This document shows positions 1-11,700 of a stretch of 64,000 nucleotides of DNA, piece by piece. The notes below the pieces were generated by a model. That model searched no databases and was not told the DNA's origin. It was given only the letters and a program-made list of their open reading frames with translations. A program made the translations under genes and the position numbers. The DNA comes from Brachionus rotundiformis. Taxonomy: Eukaryota; Rotifera; Eurotatoria; Ploima; Brachionidae. The DNA lies in contig JAESIW010000065.1 of assembly GCA_016802295.1 (NCBI GenBank), positions 1,431,382 to 1,495,381 on the forward strand. The letters are read 5' to 3'. Each line of letters begins with the position of its first letter. The first letter of the stretch is position 1.

Positions 1-1485
1 ATTTTCAATATAATTTTACAGGAATTAAATTTTAAATTCAATTATTAATGCTGTCGTATATTCCAATCAATCAATTAATAACTTGTTTGAGGATCTTAAT
101 CTTTTTTCTGTGTGCTTGATTTAAATTTTGTAAACAATAAAACAAATCTTTGGAAGGACTTAATTTAAAAAAAAATAAGACTGAAAAATTAAATAATTTT
201 AGTTTGTGCTAAATAAGCATCAACTCAAATTAGAACCTAAAATTTTAATCAAATAGCGTAATAATTTTTAATTTTTAGATAAATTTTAAAATTCACGAAC
301 ATATTAAAATTAAACGATGACTTATTATATCTAAAGTATTGCATATCTTTTTTAGATTTTTTTATAATTTTTATTTTTGGATTGTAAGGATATTATTTGA
401 AATTAAAACCTTTTATGTCATCAACAACCTATTAAAATTAATAAAATTTTGAAACTATGATTGATTTTTTTCGTTAATTTAAAGTATTAAATTTTTAAAA
501 TTTTTTAAATGGAATTTTATAATTTTAGATTTGTTTATAAAAATTGTGGTCAATGAAGCTGAAATAAATTTGTTATATCTATCATTTTGATATTTTCAAA
601 CAAATAAGTTTTAAATTTATTATTTTATTGCTAGTCGATGCTTAATAAGAGTTATATAGACAAACCCTAAATAATTGTTCAAGTCTTTATTTTTAGTTTT
701 TCTTATGGACAATATAAAGAAAAATAATTTTAGAAAATTCAAAAATAATGTCTTAAAATATTACTAAATAATAAAAAAAAGCTATCAGTTTGCTATATAA
801 ATTTGTAAACATTAAAAATTCATCTTGAATATTTTTATCTATTTTAAAAATTTTTCATTTTCTTTAATTAAATAAAAATAATTGTTTTCTAAGAATTCAT
901 TTTTTTTAAATGATTAGAATTAAAAATTATTTTGAATGATTTATTTTTAATTTAAGCTTTAAATTGTATTACTTTTTTAGGGTTGATCATTTAAATTAAT
1001 TTAATATTTAAGACATCTTTACGTGAGAATTTTTTGGTAAAAATCGCCTCAAATTTTCTCATTTAGTTTGGTAGAGCATGATAATATTTATTCATTCAAA
1101 AATTATTTATTTATTTATTCAATATAGTTTTACTCAATTTAAAAGTATAAAATACCTCAAAATAACATTTAAAATTTTCATATAAAATGTTCAGCTCTAA
1201 TCTCAGAGTAAATAAGAAAATTTTAATAAGATTTTCTTCATCTAACAACTCACATTAAACATAAAGTTTTCATGAAATTTAACACCAAAAATTTTCAATT
1301 TAGCACAACTATTTGTTTCCAAAGGTTACACCAAGCTAGAAAATAAAAAACTTTCTATAATAAGTATTTTATTGGCAAATTTTTGTAATAAAAAATAAAA
1401 AAAAAAAAAACTTTAACAAAAATTGACAACCGAAATTTTGTATTCATAATTAAATTTAAAAAAAATCCAAATTAAAAATCAAATT
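1..1485. other. AT-rich intergenic/3' flank, no gene seen
   Basis: No open frame with protein-like composition is visible on either strand. The right part is the 3' flank of the minus-strand gene ending at 1486. A TTTATT near 1366-1371 (AATAAA on the minus strand) is a plausible polyadenylation signal for it. Confidence 0.6.
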
Positions 1486-4400
1486 CTACTTATCATATAA
1501 ATCCATTAATTTTTTGCATAAAAAAGACGATTTACTCAAATCTCTTGGCGACTCATTTTTACCAAGTTCTGAGTCGCTTACCTTGCTCTCATTTGATTCA
1601 TCATTGGCACTGTCATCTTTTCGATTTTTTAACGAAACTCTCGTATTAATATATCCCTTACTTTTATTTAAATTAGTTTTTTTAGCTCCATTTTGATTAG
1701 CTTGACCATTTAAATTGGCCGACGAGACAGACATATTTTTTTTAAGGGTCGAATTTTTGCTTTCGTCCTGACTCATATGCGCGGCAATGTTGGACTTGTA
1801 GAGTCTTTCGAAGACTGAAGTTTTGCTTGAACCACTGTTTTGCGAGGACTGATACACACTATCTTCATTTTCGTCACCAAGAGCTCGATGGTCGGCCTCT
1901 TCGCCCGAGCTGGAACATGAACTGCTATTTTTTGACTTATTGGACAAGTTTTTCATCGAATTGGCCCTTTTGCTTAGTCTCTCAAAGACATCTTTTTTGC
2001 TCTCGGCTGAATTTTTGCTGGTCTGAGATTTTCGTCTTGTCTCCTCGCTTGATTTGGTGCTGGTGTTGCTTGAGCTTTTTAATACGCCTGTTTGCTTCAC
2101 GTCCGGACATGGATACAAATAACATGCTGGCACATTGGTAGATGTAGCTACATTTGTCGCAGGTTTGGTGTTTTGTTTCAAACTAGCTGTTGATTTGAAT
2201 TTGTCACGATTCTTGGGGTCCAGCGAGCGAATTCGGTTCAAAGCCGAGCTTGAGCTGCTAGCCGTGTTGCCAATGGAGCTGGTCGACTCGCGCCTTGTCT
2301 TTGGCACCACACTGTTTACCACTGCAATCTCATTTTCTTCCTTTTTTTTAATTTCATAGTTGGCAGTAGCCTTGGCGTTCATTGAGCTGGAGCTTTTTGC
2401 ACAAGCTTTGGACTCACTGGCAGGGCTGGGATTAACACAGAGCCTGTCGAAGACAGTCGAGCGAATCTTGCCAGAAGTCTCGGTCTTGCTAGGAGACGAG
2501 CTGGTGATTGAGTTGGATTTTTTTAGCGATTTTATCTTATCCTGAGCATCCTTGGGTCTATTCTCGTTGATCGTGTGACTTCTGAGCACAGAGACGTTCG
2601 CCTCTTCGTTCACTATGGACAAAGGTCTGTTTTTTGCCAAGCCGCTTTTGCTGTCATCGGATTCAGAACGCGCCGAGTATTGAGAATATTCGCTCTCGGA
2701 CTTTGCGTAGCTGAACTCGCTTGGATCAGCTCTTATCTCAGTCGAAGCCGAATCAAATCCATCTGAGAACAATGTGCGACGTTTGCGGATGGCTGACACG
2801 TACGGCCGAGGACTAGAGCTGGAATCGTTGTCACAAGATGATTTAGAAAAGCTCGCTGGCTCGTGGTACGACGACGACATTGATGGCGAATAGGTCGATG
2901 AGTAAAATGACTTGTAAGAAGGTGTTGAGCTTGGTTCGACGCTCGGATTCGTATTCCGAGCGGTTACTATGGGACCAGAGTATGTGCTTGGCGAAGTGTA
3001 TGAGTATGATTGGTATTGGGAAGAGTGCAAGCGCTGAAATTCTTTCAATCTATTCAAAAAGTTGTTGCAAGCTTTTTCCACAATTGGATCAGGTCTGCTG
3101 TCTGTGATTGGATTTTGGCGCATTACAGAATCGTAAATGTTCGCGGAAGGACGTGGAGAGACCGAATTGGTCGCCTCTTCGCCAAGTCTTGAATGATAAC
3201 CGCCCCTATCAGTCAAATCTTCTCTGTAAGAAGTTGACAACGATCTTATTCGATCTTGAACACTTGGACTTGAGTGTATGGCAGTTCTGGCATCGTCCAG
3301 ATCCGAGCTCATCGCACGCTCAACCGATTTGGCTGGCGTTCGCTGCTGCTGCTGCTGTTGTTGCTGTGGCTGTGGCTGTTGCTGCTGCACACCGCTTGCT
3401 TTGGTGCTGTTTTTACTGTTTTTTATCTCAATAGGAATAATTCTGGATACTGGCTTAGCATTTTGGTTAGAACTTACAGTAGTTTTGGTTGTTTTTTCAA
3501 CAGAGGTTTGATTAGTTTTAGGATTTTTGCTCTTGGCAGATGGTAAAGTGGGAGATGGTGGTATGGGTGGTTTATTGGTGGCTGGTGCAGTGGCTGATTT
3601 ATTCTCTGCTGATTTTACTGGTCGATTTTTCGAGTTGAGCACTTCTAGTTTGATAACTTTTGACTTGGACTGGTGAGATGGTGAAGTTGGCGGTGAATTT
3701 TGTGCAGAAGAGTTTGTCTCCGAAATACTCGGACTGGTGCATGTGGAATTTGTTTTGGAATCATGAGCGACTAAATTATGTGTCTCAGAGGTTTCGACTG
3801 GAGCCAGCTGTGGGCTCAGCGAGCCTAGGAATTTCTTGGCTAAGCTCGAAGAACTCAAAGGCTTGTTTGTGTCGGCACGGCTCTCCGAAGCCGAACGCGA
3901 TGTTAGGTCAGTTTTATTGGGGTCAACGCGAGCCGATCGCCGCTTGATAAAACTGGACAAGCTTTCTTTGATCGATGGATCGGCCTCGGACTGGGACGAG
4001 GCGCTCGATTTACGCGTCAAATAGGGACTTTTTTGCCTATTGAGCACAAACGCTGGCGTGGTCGGATTCGAGCCAGTCTGGTCCAGGTTGTGCGACGATT
4101 TTGACTTGCAAAAGGCGTCAAATCGCTCCAGAGCTGCCTTCACATACGGATCATCCTCTTGTTGTCTTGCTTTGGATGCCTTGGGCAACGTGAATGTTTG
4201 GGACTTTGACATGGTGTCGTTTTTTTCGCGTCTTGGTACAGGTGTTGTCGAATCGTTGATTAAATTCTGAGCGTTTTTGTTATTTAACTTCAAGAGCTTG
4301 AGTCGCTTTTCTTCTTCGTCCTCGTCGTCAAGACAATCTTCAATGAGTACCACCTCTTTATTTTTGAGTATTACTTTTTTTACATTGCCATTAACTTCTG

Positions 4401-5658
4401 TGACAATATCCGATTGACAAGACAAATTACCTGATTCACCACTTGTTAACTTAATATTTTCGTTCATATTCGTTTTTACTAAGTTATTTTCTTTCTCATT
4501 AACACAACTATTTAGCTTGGTATTTAAACTAGTTTTCTCCATAGATCTTAATTCATCCTCATTATTAATATTACTCTCAACTTTTTTAGCTTCTTCTTGT
4601 ATTTCAAAGTTTTCCTTAGAGTTTTTTTCATCGTGTGTCGACAAATTGTTCAACTCGTTGGTTAAACAAGCTATCGACTCAGTGTGATCGTCATTGGGCT
4701 GGAAGTTGGTGTCTTTGGGACTTAGCGAGTTAAGCGAGGACATGTCCTGTAAAAGAGTTTTGATTAGACTCTGTTTTGGCTCTTGGGTGACATTTTTTTC
4801 CACTTGTGACAGCATTTCGCTCATTAGCTCATTTACTTCGGTGTCCATTTTTTCTCCATTTGTACCTCTGCTCCTCACATTGTCCAATTTTTTACCATTT
4901 TTAATCAACTCATAAAAATATTTATTTATATTTAAATTATTTTCAAAATCATTTAAATCTGAACTAGCTGTGAACAGACTTAGTTTGCGCTGCTTGGCAG
5001 TGCTGTTCAGAATTTTTACATCGCTTTGGTTTTGGTTTATTGACTTGAGGAAATTTCTTTTCAGCAAGTAGTCAAATAGGTCCAAGTCAAGACAGTTGAA
5101 TTTTCGGTTTTTTTCGTTGATGTCTTTTTCGAGAGCCGAGTCGTTCTCGGACTCGTCGAACACATTGTCGGACTCGTCATCGTCGGCGTCCTCGTTGTGT
5201 AGTTCGCGCTTTTTTCTGGTCAGGCGCCGATTTTTGCGAGCCTTGGGCGCATTTACGCGCTTGGTCTTGCGCAAACTCTTGCTTGATTTTGTCTCCTTGG
5301 TAATTTTAGGCTCCAAGTCACCACTGATGCTGCTTCTGCGGCTGGACGAACTCAGCTCAGAGCCTACTACTAGACTTGTTTGATCCTTCTGGTTGTTCTT
5401 GACCAAATCCTGGTTTCCGAGACTACTCGAGCTGCTAGAGCCCACGTTGCCACAACTAGAGCTTGAGCTTACCATAATGTTGATGCTGCTGCCACTGCTG
5501 ATATTCTCTGGTATTTGGTTTAGAGATAAGGCGTCATCGTCAGCTTTGAATTTGTCCTCCAGGTCATTTGAAGCAAAACTCTTTATCTCCATGTTAACCG
5601 AGTTGTCTACAGATGGCATTTTTTGGCTAATATTGGAATTTGTGTTTGCGCTAATCAT
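1486..5658 (-). CDS. Large disordered Ser-rich protein with repeated VF[E/D]RL motifs, unknown function
   Basis: I do not recognise this gene. The open frame runs unbroken from 5712 to 1486 (1408 codons before the stop). The first 18 residues look like translated AT-rich leader, so I prefer the ATG at 5658 (1390 aa); an acceptor-like TAG just inside it means an upstream exon is also possible. Numbering from 5712: basic, NLS-like cluster at about 144-168; acidic stretch near 465; Gln/Pro tract near 780; then long Ser/Thr/Asn/Lys-rich disorder. Three similar short motifs lie in the C-terminal third: TVFDRL (about 1087), DVFERL (about 1243) and SVFERLY (about 1302), each preceded by a basic/Ser-rich linker. 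No enzyme domain, signal peptide or membrane helix is visible. Higher G+C than its surroundings and strong amino-acid bias support real coding. A scaffold or cytoskeletal/nuclear linker role is only a guess. Confidence 0.8.
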   Translation of the reverse strand: MISANTNSNISQKMPSVDNSVNMEIKSFASNDLEDKFKADDDALSLNQIPENISSGSSINIMVSSSSSCGNVGSSSSSSLGNQDLVKNNQKDQTSLVVGSELSSSSRRSSISGDLEPKITKETKSSKSLRKTKRVNAPKARKNRRLTRKKRELHNEDADDDESDNVFDESENDSALEKDINEKNRKFNCLDLDLFDYLLKRNFLKSINQNQSDVKILNSTAKQRKLSLFTASSDLNDFENNLNINKYFYELIKNGKKLDNVRSRGTNGEKMDTEVNELMSEMLSQVEKNVTQEPKQSLIKTLLQDMSSLNSLSPKDTNFQPNDDHTESIACLTNELNNLSTHDEKNSKENFEIQEEAKKVESNINNEDELRSMEKTSLNTKLNSCVNEKENNLVKTNMNENIKLTSGESGNLSCQSDIVTEVNGNVKKVILKNKEVVLIEDCLDDEDEEEKRLKLLKLNNKNAQNLINDSTTPVPRREKNDTMSKSQTFTLPKASKARQQEDDPYVKAALERFDAFCKSKSSHNLDQTGSNPTTPAFVLNRQKSPYLTRKSSASSQSEADPSIKESLSSFIKRRSARVDPNKTDLTSRSASESRADTNKPLSSSSLAKKFLGSLSPQLAPVETSETHNLVAHDSKTNSTCTSPSISETNSSAQNSPPTSPSHQSKSKVIKLEVLNSKNRPVKSAENKSATAPATNKPPIPPSPTLPSAKSKNPKTNQTSVEKTTKTTVSSNQNAKPVSRIIPIEIKNSKNSTKASGVQQQQPQPQQQQQQQQRTPAKSVERAMSSDLDDARTAIHSSPSVQDRIRSLSTSYREDLTDRGGYHSRLGEEATNSVSPRPSANIYDSVMRQNPITDSRPDPIVEKACNNFLNRLKEFQRLHSSQYQSYSYTSPSTYSGPIVTARNTNPSVEPSSTPSYKSFYSSTYSPSMSSSYHEPASFSKSSCDNDSSSSPRPYVSAIRKRRTLFSDGFDSASTEIRADPSEFSYAKSESEYSQYSARSESDDSKSGLAKNRPLSIVNEEANVSVLRSHTINENRPKDAQDKIKSLKKSNSITSSSPSKTETSGKIRSTVFDRLCVNPSPASESKACAKSSSSMNAKATANYEIKKKEENEIAVVNSVVPKTRRESTSSIGNTASSSSSALNRIRSLDPKNRDKFKSTASLKQNTKPATNVATSTNVPACYLYPCPDVKQTGVLKSSSNTSTKSSEETRRKSQTSKNSAESKKDVFERLSKRANSMKNLSNKSKNSSSCSSSGEEADHRALGDENEDSVYQSSQNSGSSKTSVFERLYKSNIAAHMSQDESKNSTLKKNMSVSSANLNGQANQNGAKKTNLNKSKGYINTRVSLKNRKDDSANDESNESKVSDSELGKNESPRDLSKSSFLCKKLMDLYDK

Positions 5659-5712
5659 ACACACAAAATTACATAATAATTTATCTAATAGATAAAATCT
5701 AATTTTTTTCAA

Positions 5713-8700
5713 ATTAAAATGAATTGTTAAATATAAAAATTTTAAAAAAAATTTAAAAAATTTAATTAAACTTTGTTTATTGAATTTTGAATTAAAATAG
5801 GTAAACTAATTTAATTGGATTTTGATGCTTTTAAATTAAGGTAGACAATATTTTTCAAATTTAATCGTTTAAGCTGATTAAAGGTCTCTAGAGACTTGGT
5901 TGTAATTTATTTTAAGGCCTATCTGAGAAAATAAATTTTGATTATTTGAATTTTAAAATTCTAGAAGATTAATTGGACTGATAATTTAAAATAGTTATAT
6001 CGACCAAACAAGTCGGAAATTCTAAATAAATAAACATATCCGTGACAAATTTGTTTCCATGAGTCAAAACTTAAATCAATAATTAAAATTCTTGTCATAC
6101 AAAAAACCCAACTGAAACGTAGGATTTAATTGTTTGGTCCAAAGAGTAAAAGTCCATACGAAGCTCAAATTCAAATATTTGAATAACAGGTAAATATTTG
6201 AAATAGTCGAGCAAGTACTACTAATCCTTTATATGACCACTTACAACATAGAAACTCTAATTAACTTAAAATTCTTAGAAACTAGTTATTTTTCTTAATT
6301 TGTGTCTGTTCGTATAAAAATATGTTTTAATGGACATAAATAATAAAAATTGACATAAAATCAAATACTTAATTAAATCATATTAGCCCTAAAATTATTT
6401 TTTAAATCAAAGATACTTGAAATAACAACAAACAAAAAGCAAACAAGTCCCAAATTTTCTTTTAATTTAAGCCTTTTTTGAAATTGGCTAAATTTTTTAA
6501 AGCTTTTTTTTTGTTTGGTCTAGCGAAGACTCCACCAACTCTGTGTCATTAAGCGAATAATTAGTCAATATTTGATAGATTATTTAAGAAAAAGTAATAG
6601 AATTTAAAATAGTTTTAACTCATTTTGTTTGGATATGCTAACCGAAGCGAGATGAAGCTTGATTTTTAAAGCTCTTAGAACAAGATTAAATTAGTTTTGG
6701 CCACCAAATAGACCGCAGTCAGTCTCATTTAACTTGGACATGAATAAATTTTCCAAAAAAAATATTAACTTTAAAAACCCTAGAAAAACATCTAGTGCTA
6801 TCTTACACCATGGATAAAATTGTTATATGAATAAAAATTCTAAAGATTATGTATAAAATTAGATAAAAAACAAATGAGTCCCTTAAGGAAGCAAAAAATG
6901 AATATTCAAGAGTAAATTTTTGTCTTTTTTCAAATATTTATTTCAAAGACCACAATGGATTAGGAACGTGTTATATCTAGCTTTTTCACTGGATAAACAT
7001 TAATTATAGTAGAAAATTATAATAAGTTTGTTTGTGGAAAAAACAATATAAAATATTTTTAAAACTAAAAATTGAGTATTCTTTGGGCAGAAAAACAAGT
7101 TAAATGAGCTCAAGAAATACAAGTGGAAATTATATAGTAAATTAAAAATTAAATTTTTCAACTACACACTTATTGTTGATTAAGATATGTTTCTAAAAAA
7201 TTTTCAATTTGGAATAAGCCTTACTGAAAATGAAACAAAATTTTAAAAGGATTTAGTAATTCAAAAACAAAAAAAAATTAATTTTGCTTAGGTGAACAAA
7301 AAGTTCTATGAATCTAGGCTGTTTTATGGAGCTTTAAAAATAATTGTATTTTTTGTTATTATAAAACTTTTTAGCATAAAACAATAAAGCTACTTTGAAA
7401 GGCATCAGCAAAATATTGGTCATAACTTTATTCAATATAAAATAATTTCAAAAGGTTATTTCTATTCAAATTGAATTTTTTAATAGCTAATTCGATTTTA
7501 AAAATAAACTTCTAACCTAATAGCGCTTCGACTGAAATTTGTTCATATTTCAAATTTATTTCAACTCTAAACCTGAACTTGCTTATTACTGTCTTTTTTA
7601 AAACTATCTGTTTAATTATGATTTTTGACAATTTAATTAAAACCAAAAACATTAGATAAATAAACATTACTCATCCATTAATAATTTACAAATAACTAGC
7701 CTCTATACCGACTTGATCTCTATCTCATTTTATAGTTAAGCACTTTTGTATAATTATATCGTTGTGAAAATTTAATAGTAAGGCCTAAAGTTATTAATTA
7801 TTTTAATATTGCTAAAGAAATTATTTGCTTATTATGCTTTAGAACAAATTTTCAATCGTCTTTTACAAATGGACTACTTAAGAGACAGAAAATTGACCAT
7901 CAATCCGAAAATATTTGGATTAAATTTCTTTAAAAAAAACTTAAGTAAAATTTGTTGCTTTTGTAATTAAAAAATGTGACCAGTCAAATTCCAAATTAAA
8001 TTATTTTAATCTGTCAAGTTATTTATTAGATGAATTAAATTTTATCTTAAATTCCTCTCCCAAACTTCGATACAAGAACTAAGGAATTTAAATTGAAATA
8101 TAAATAAATAGAAAATTAGAAATTTTAAAAAATGCTTAATAAATTACAAATACTTTATAAACTAGATAATTCTTTATGTAATTATTTTAAATTCTTTTTA
8201 TTTAGGCAAGAATTATTGACCAAACTTGAACTCGAAGCCAATTCACATTTTATCTTATTTTATGCTAAAGAACTACAACTTTACAGATTAAATTCGATCT
8301 TAGGCTTAATTTTGAAAAAATAAATTGCTCTTTAATCTTTAATAAAAAAATCCAAAATCTTAATATTTATTTACCAACATAAAATTATTCAAATCTAATT
8401 CAAGTAAAATTTAAGAAAAACAAAATTTTAAAAATTAAATTATACAATAAACAATGACTTTTTGATTTCTAACTAGAATTAAGAACTTAATCCGTTTATT
8501 CATAAGCAAAAATTCGAGCTTTAAATTATAAATTTATTTTTTTAGGTGAATAATTAGTTTGCTTAATAATTTGTATAAAATGTAAAACTAATGGTACTGT
8601 TAGGAGAGTTAGAAGTTAGCTTATTTGAAAAAATATATCGAAAAGGTTATGGTTTCTAGGTTACAAAGGTCTGACAATAATAATTTTTTACTGGCTAAAT

Positions 8701-11700
8701 AAATTATTTTTTGGAAAAATGATGGCAGAGTGCTGGCTGGCTCTTTGCTATCTTTTTCAAAAATAGTGAAGATGTTCTCGACTCTTTATAATCTAATTTG
8801 GTAAGTCTAGTTCAATTGGCCATAATTAATACATAGTGAATTGGAGCAATGAAGAAAAATAGACAAATAAATATGGTCATTGTTCGGTAATAAAAATTAA
8901 TTTTTTTTTGCTGAGCATGAGTACGGCAACATTTAATCTAATTTTAAAATATTATATTTGAACTTAATTGATAATAAAATTGAATGCTAGACAATAAAAT
9001 TTGATCGAAACGTATAAAAAATATCAAAATAATAAAATTAGAATCATTAATAAAAAACCTATAATTCTAAATTATATTTTAACAATCTAAATGCTCGAGT
9101 AAACAATATTTAACACAAAAATTCTAGGTGAGCACAAAATTTAAAAAAAAAAAGAGCTAATGAATTTAGTAGACGAAATATAAAGAGATTTATGGCGGAG
9201 TTTCTCATTATTTACAGTAATTAATAATTAAAATTCAACTTGAATATTAATCGAAATTTAAATTTTTTACTAGTCTAATTTAGATTTAGGATGATGAGAG
9301 AATATTAGACGGTGTAATATTGTTTCGATTACTTATGTGAAATATAATATTTTGGTTTAATTTAGCCAAATTGACCCAGACCTAGATACGGATTTTTTTT
9401 TTACTTACTGATCTTGATGCATCATTGTTTATCTAATTTAGTTCACATTCCATAACTTAAACTAGGAGCTTAAATCATGATTAGGACCCTGATTGACTAT
9501 GTTTAATAACTCACACTTTGGGATTTTTAATTAAATTTAAAATTAAGTTTTTGACTTAGCTAGACATTTGCCTACCCAAAAACTTCCTTTAGACACTAGC
9601 CTTGAGAATATTTTTTTAAAGTAATAAACTTATTTATATGAAATACCATCCAAATTTGGGTTAAAAATGTTCGAATTAAAGTTCTTGACTTGTCTTGTTC
9701 AATGTGCCCACAAGACTTTTTTATTTCTTGTATTTTTTTTAATGTCAAAGAAATAAAATAGCCATTTTTAATGGCTTTGGACACTTTTCTAGAAAGTATT
9801 GTTTTATTTCTAATTTTTTCTAGTCCCAAATCGATTGTTTTATCTACAAACAAAGCCTTTTCAGTCAAAACCAATTTTTCATCTTGGCAAATTTGCTACG
9901 CTACAAATTATCCTTTGAAAAAATTCTAATAGGATCGGAATTAAATTTTGATTTAGAATTTAATCTCAAGGTTCAATTAGTCACACAAATATTTTATTCG
10001 GAGCCTAATTTCTTTCAATAATACTCTATAGATTTCAAAGGCTCTTTTTTTCATTAATCAAAATCATTGTCTTTAATTATAGACTAATCGCTTAGGCACA
10101 TTTATTTTTTGTTTTATTTAGCTAGGTTTACTTTTCATAATTAAAAAGAATTTTTAATTAAATTTTTTAGACTTTGGTTTTGCATTCTTACATAAAAAAT
10201 TCGCCAGGCCACAAATAAATTTATCCAAATATTGTTTCTCTTAAGCAAAAAAAAAGCTTTCTTACATTTGAATAATTTTTCTAAAAATATCTTACTTATT
10301 TTAAAATAAATTGAGTAGTCAACTATTGAATTAATATGTGACCGAGCTAACCAATTTAAATAAATATACACAAAATGGAACTGAAGTATAAAGTTGGTAG
10401 GAATATTTTACCAAACAAATAAAGATCTTGCCTTTGCTAAAATGAGAATGCTAAAATAATTTAATTTAAATGTTTTCTTTAAATTTGATATGTAAATTTG
10501 CGTTTATAATTTTGATAAGAATTTATTTTAAAAGCCTACACAATATGTTTTGTACAAACTTCCATTCTTTATAAGTCAATAAATTAGAACATTCATCAAA
10601 AGCAAGACCTAAATTGAAAATATTCGATTCAGAATGGCATAATTATTTTAAATGAGAAATTATTTTAAAATAAAAATGTAAAGATTGGATACAAATGTTA
10701 AAGCTAAAGCTTTAAATTGTTGATTTTTTATCTATGGAAACTTCTAATTCGATCCTAGAATGCTTTTTCAAAATTAATTAACATTTCATTTCATAATCTA
10801 AAGTAATTAAATTGTTGGTTATAATATTCTCTTTTACGTAATTAAGTATTAAAACTTGGTGTTTTAGGATAAATCTTAAGACTTCTTTTGAAATTTTATT
10901 CTTTTTTGATCGATTAAAAATTTCAAATAAAAATTATACACTTAGCTAAAGGCTCACCAAGCGCTATTTAAATTGAAATAAAATCCGAATAAAATAAGCT
11001 TATCTCTCGATATATGCTCGTATTCATTAAAATAGTGAAGTATTACTAAGATTGAGTTTTATTACGTACTGAATTAGCTTGTTCGCCAAAGTGAAGCATT
11101 AAACTAATAAGTATGCTTATCTTATATTTTTGTCGAGATTAGGTTTATAAATTTCTTTTTTTCCAATATTATTTGAATTATGATTTAAGGCTTTGTTTTG
11201 GTTTCAAATTTTTCAAAGGCCTTCTAATCCAATTTAGCTTGACCATAAAAATTTCTCTACACATGGACATATTATCTAAAGGCTTACATAATTTCCCAAA
11301 TATTTTGGTATTGAGCATTTGTAAATAGTTAAGGGTTAGTCGCCATAACGCTTGATTGACTCCCAAGCAGCCTTAGATAATTTTAGTATCTCCAATATTT
11401 GAATTCAATTAAAACCTAAACATATTAAAAAAAATTATTGACCGATTAGTGGTAATTTTGATCAAATAATATCGATCTTGTTTATGTAAATAGATATCCT
11501 TTTATTATACTAAAATCTCATTTATACACAAATTAGAATGAATAAACTCTTCTAGTTCGGGCATCTATTTGAGACAGATTGGACAGATTGTATGAGACAT
11601 GAATAAAATTTGTTCATCAAGCTCTCTGACCATTAAAACATTTTGTGTGACTTATTTAATTAATGTCCTATCGGTTACTAACGATTTATTTAATTAGGAA

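Noticed and set aside
3108..3546. Plus-strand frames rich in Cys, Ala and Leu opposite the polyQ tract
   Set aside because: They are the antisense shadow of CAG/CTG-type codons in the minus-strand gene.
8132..8323. 63-codon ORF
   Set aside because: Short, hydrophobic/Lys-rich, typical chance ORF.
9596..10371. Minus-strand ORFs of 92 and 76 codons
   Set aside because: Random-looking composition in a gene desert, not linked by plausible splice sites.
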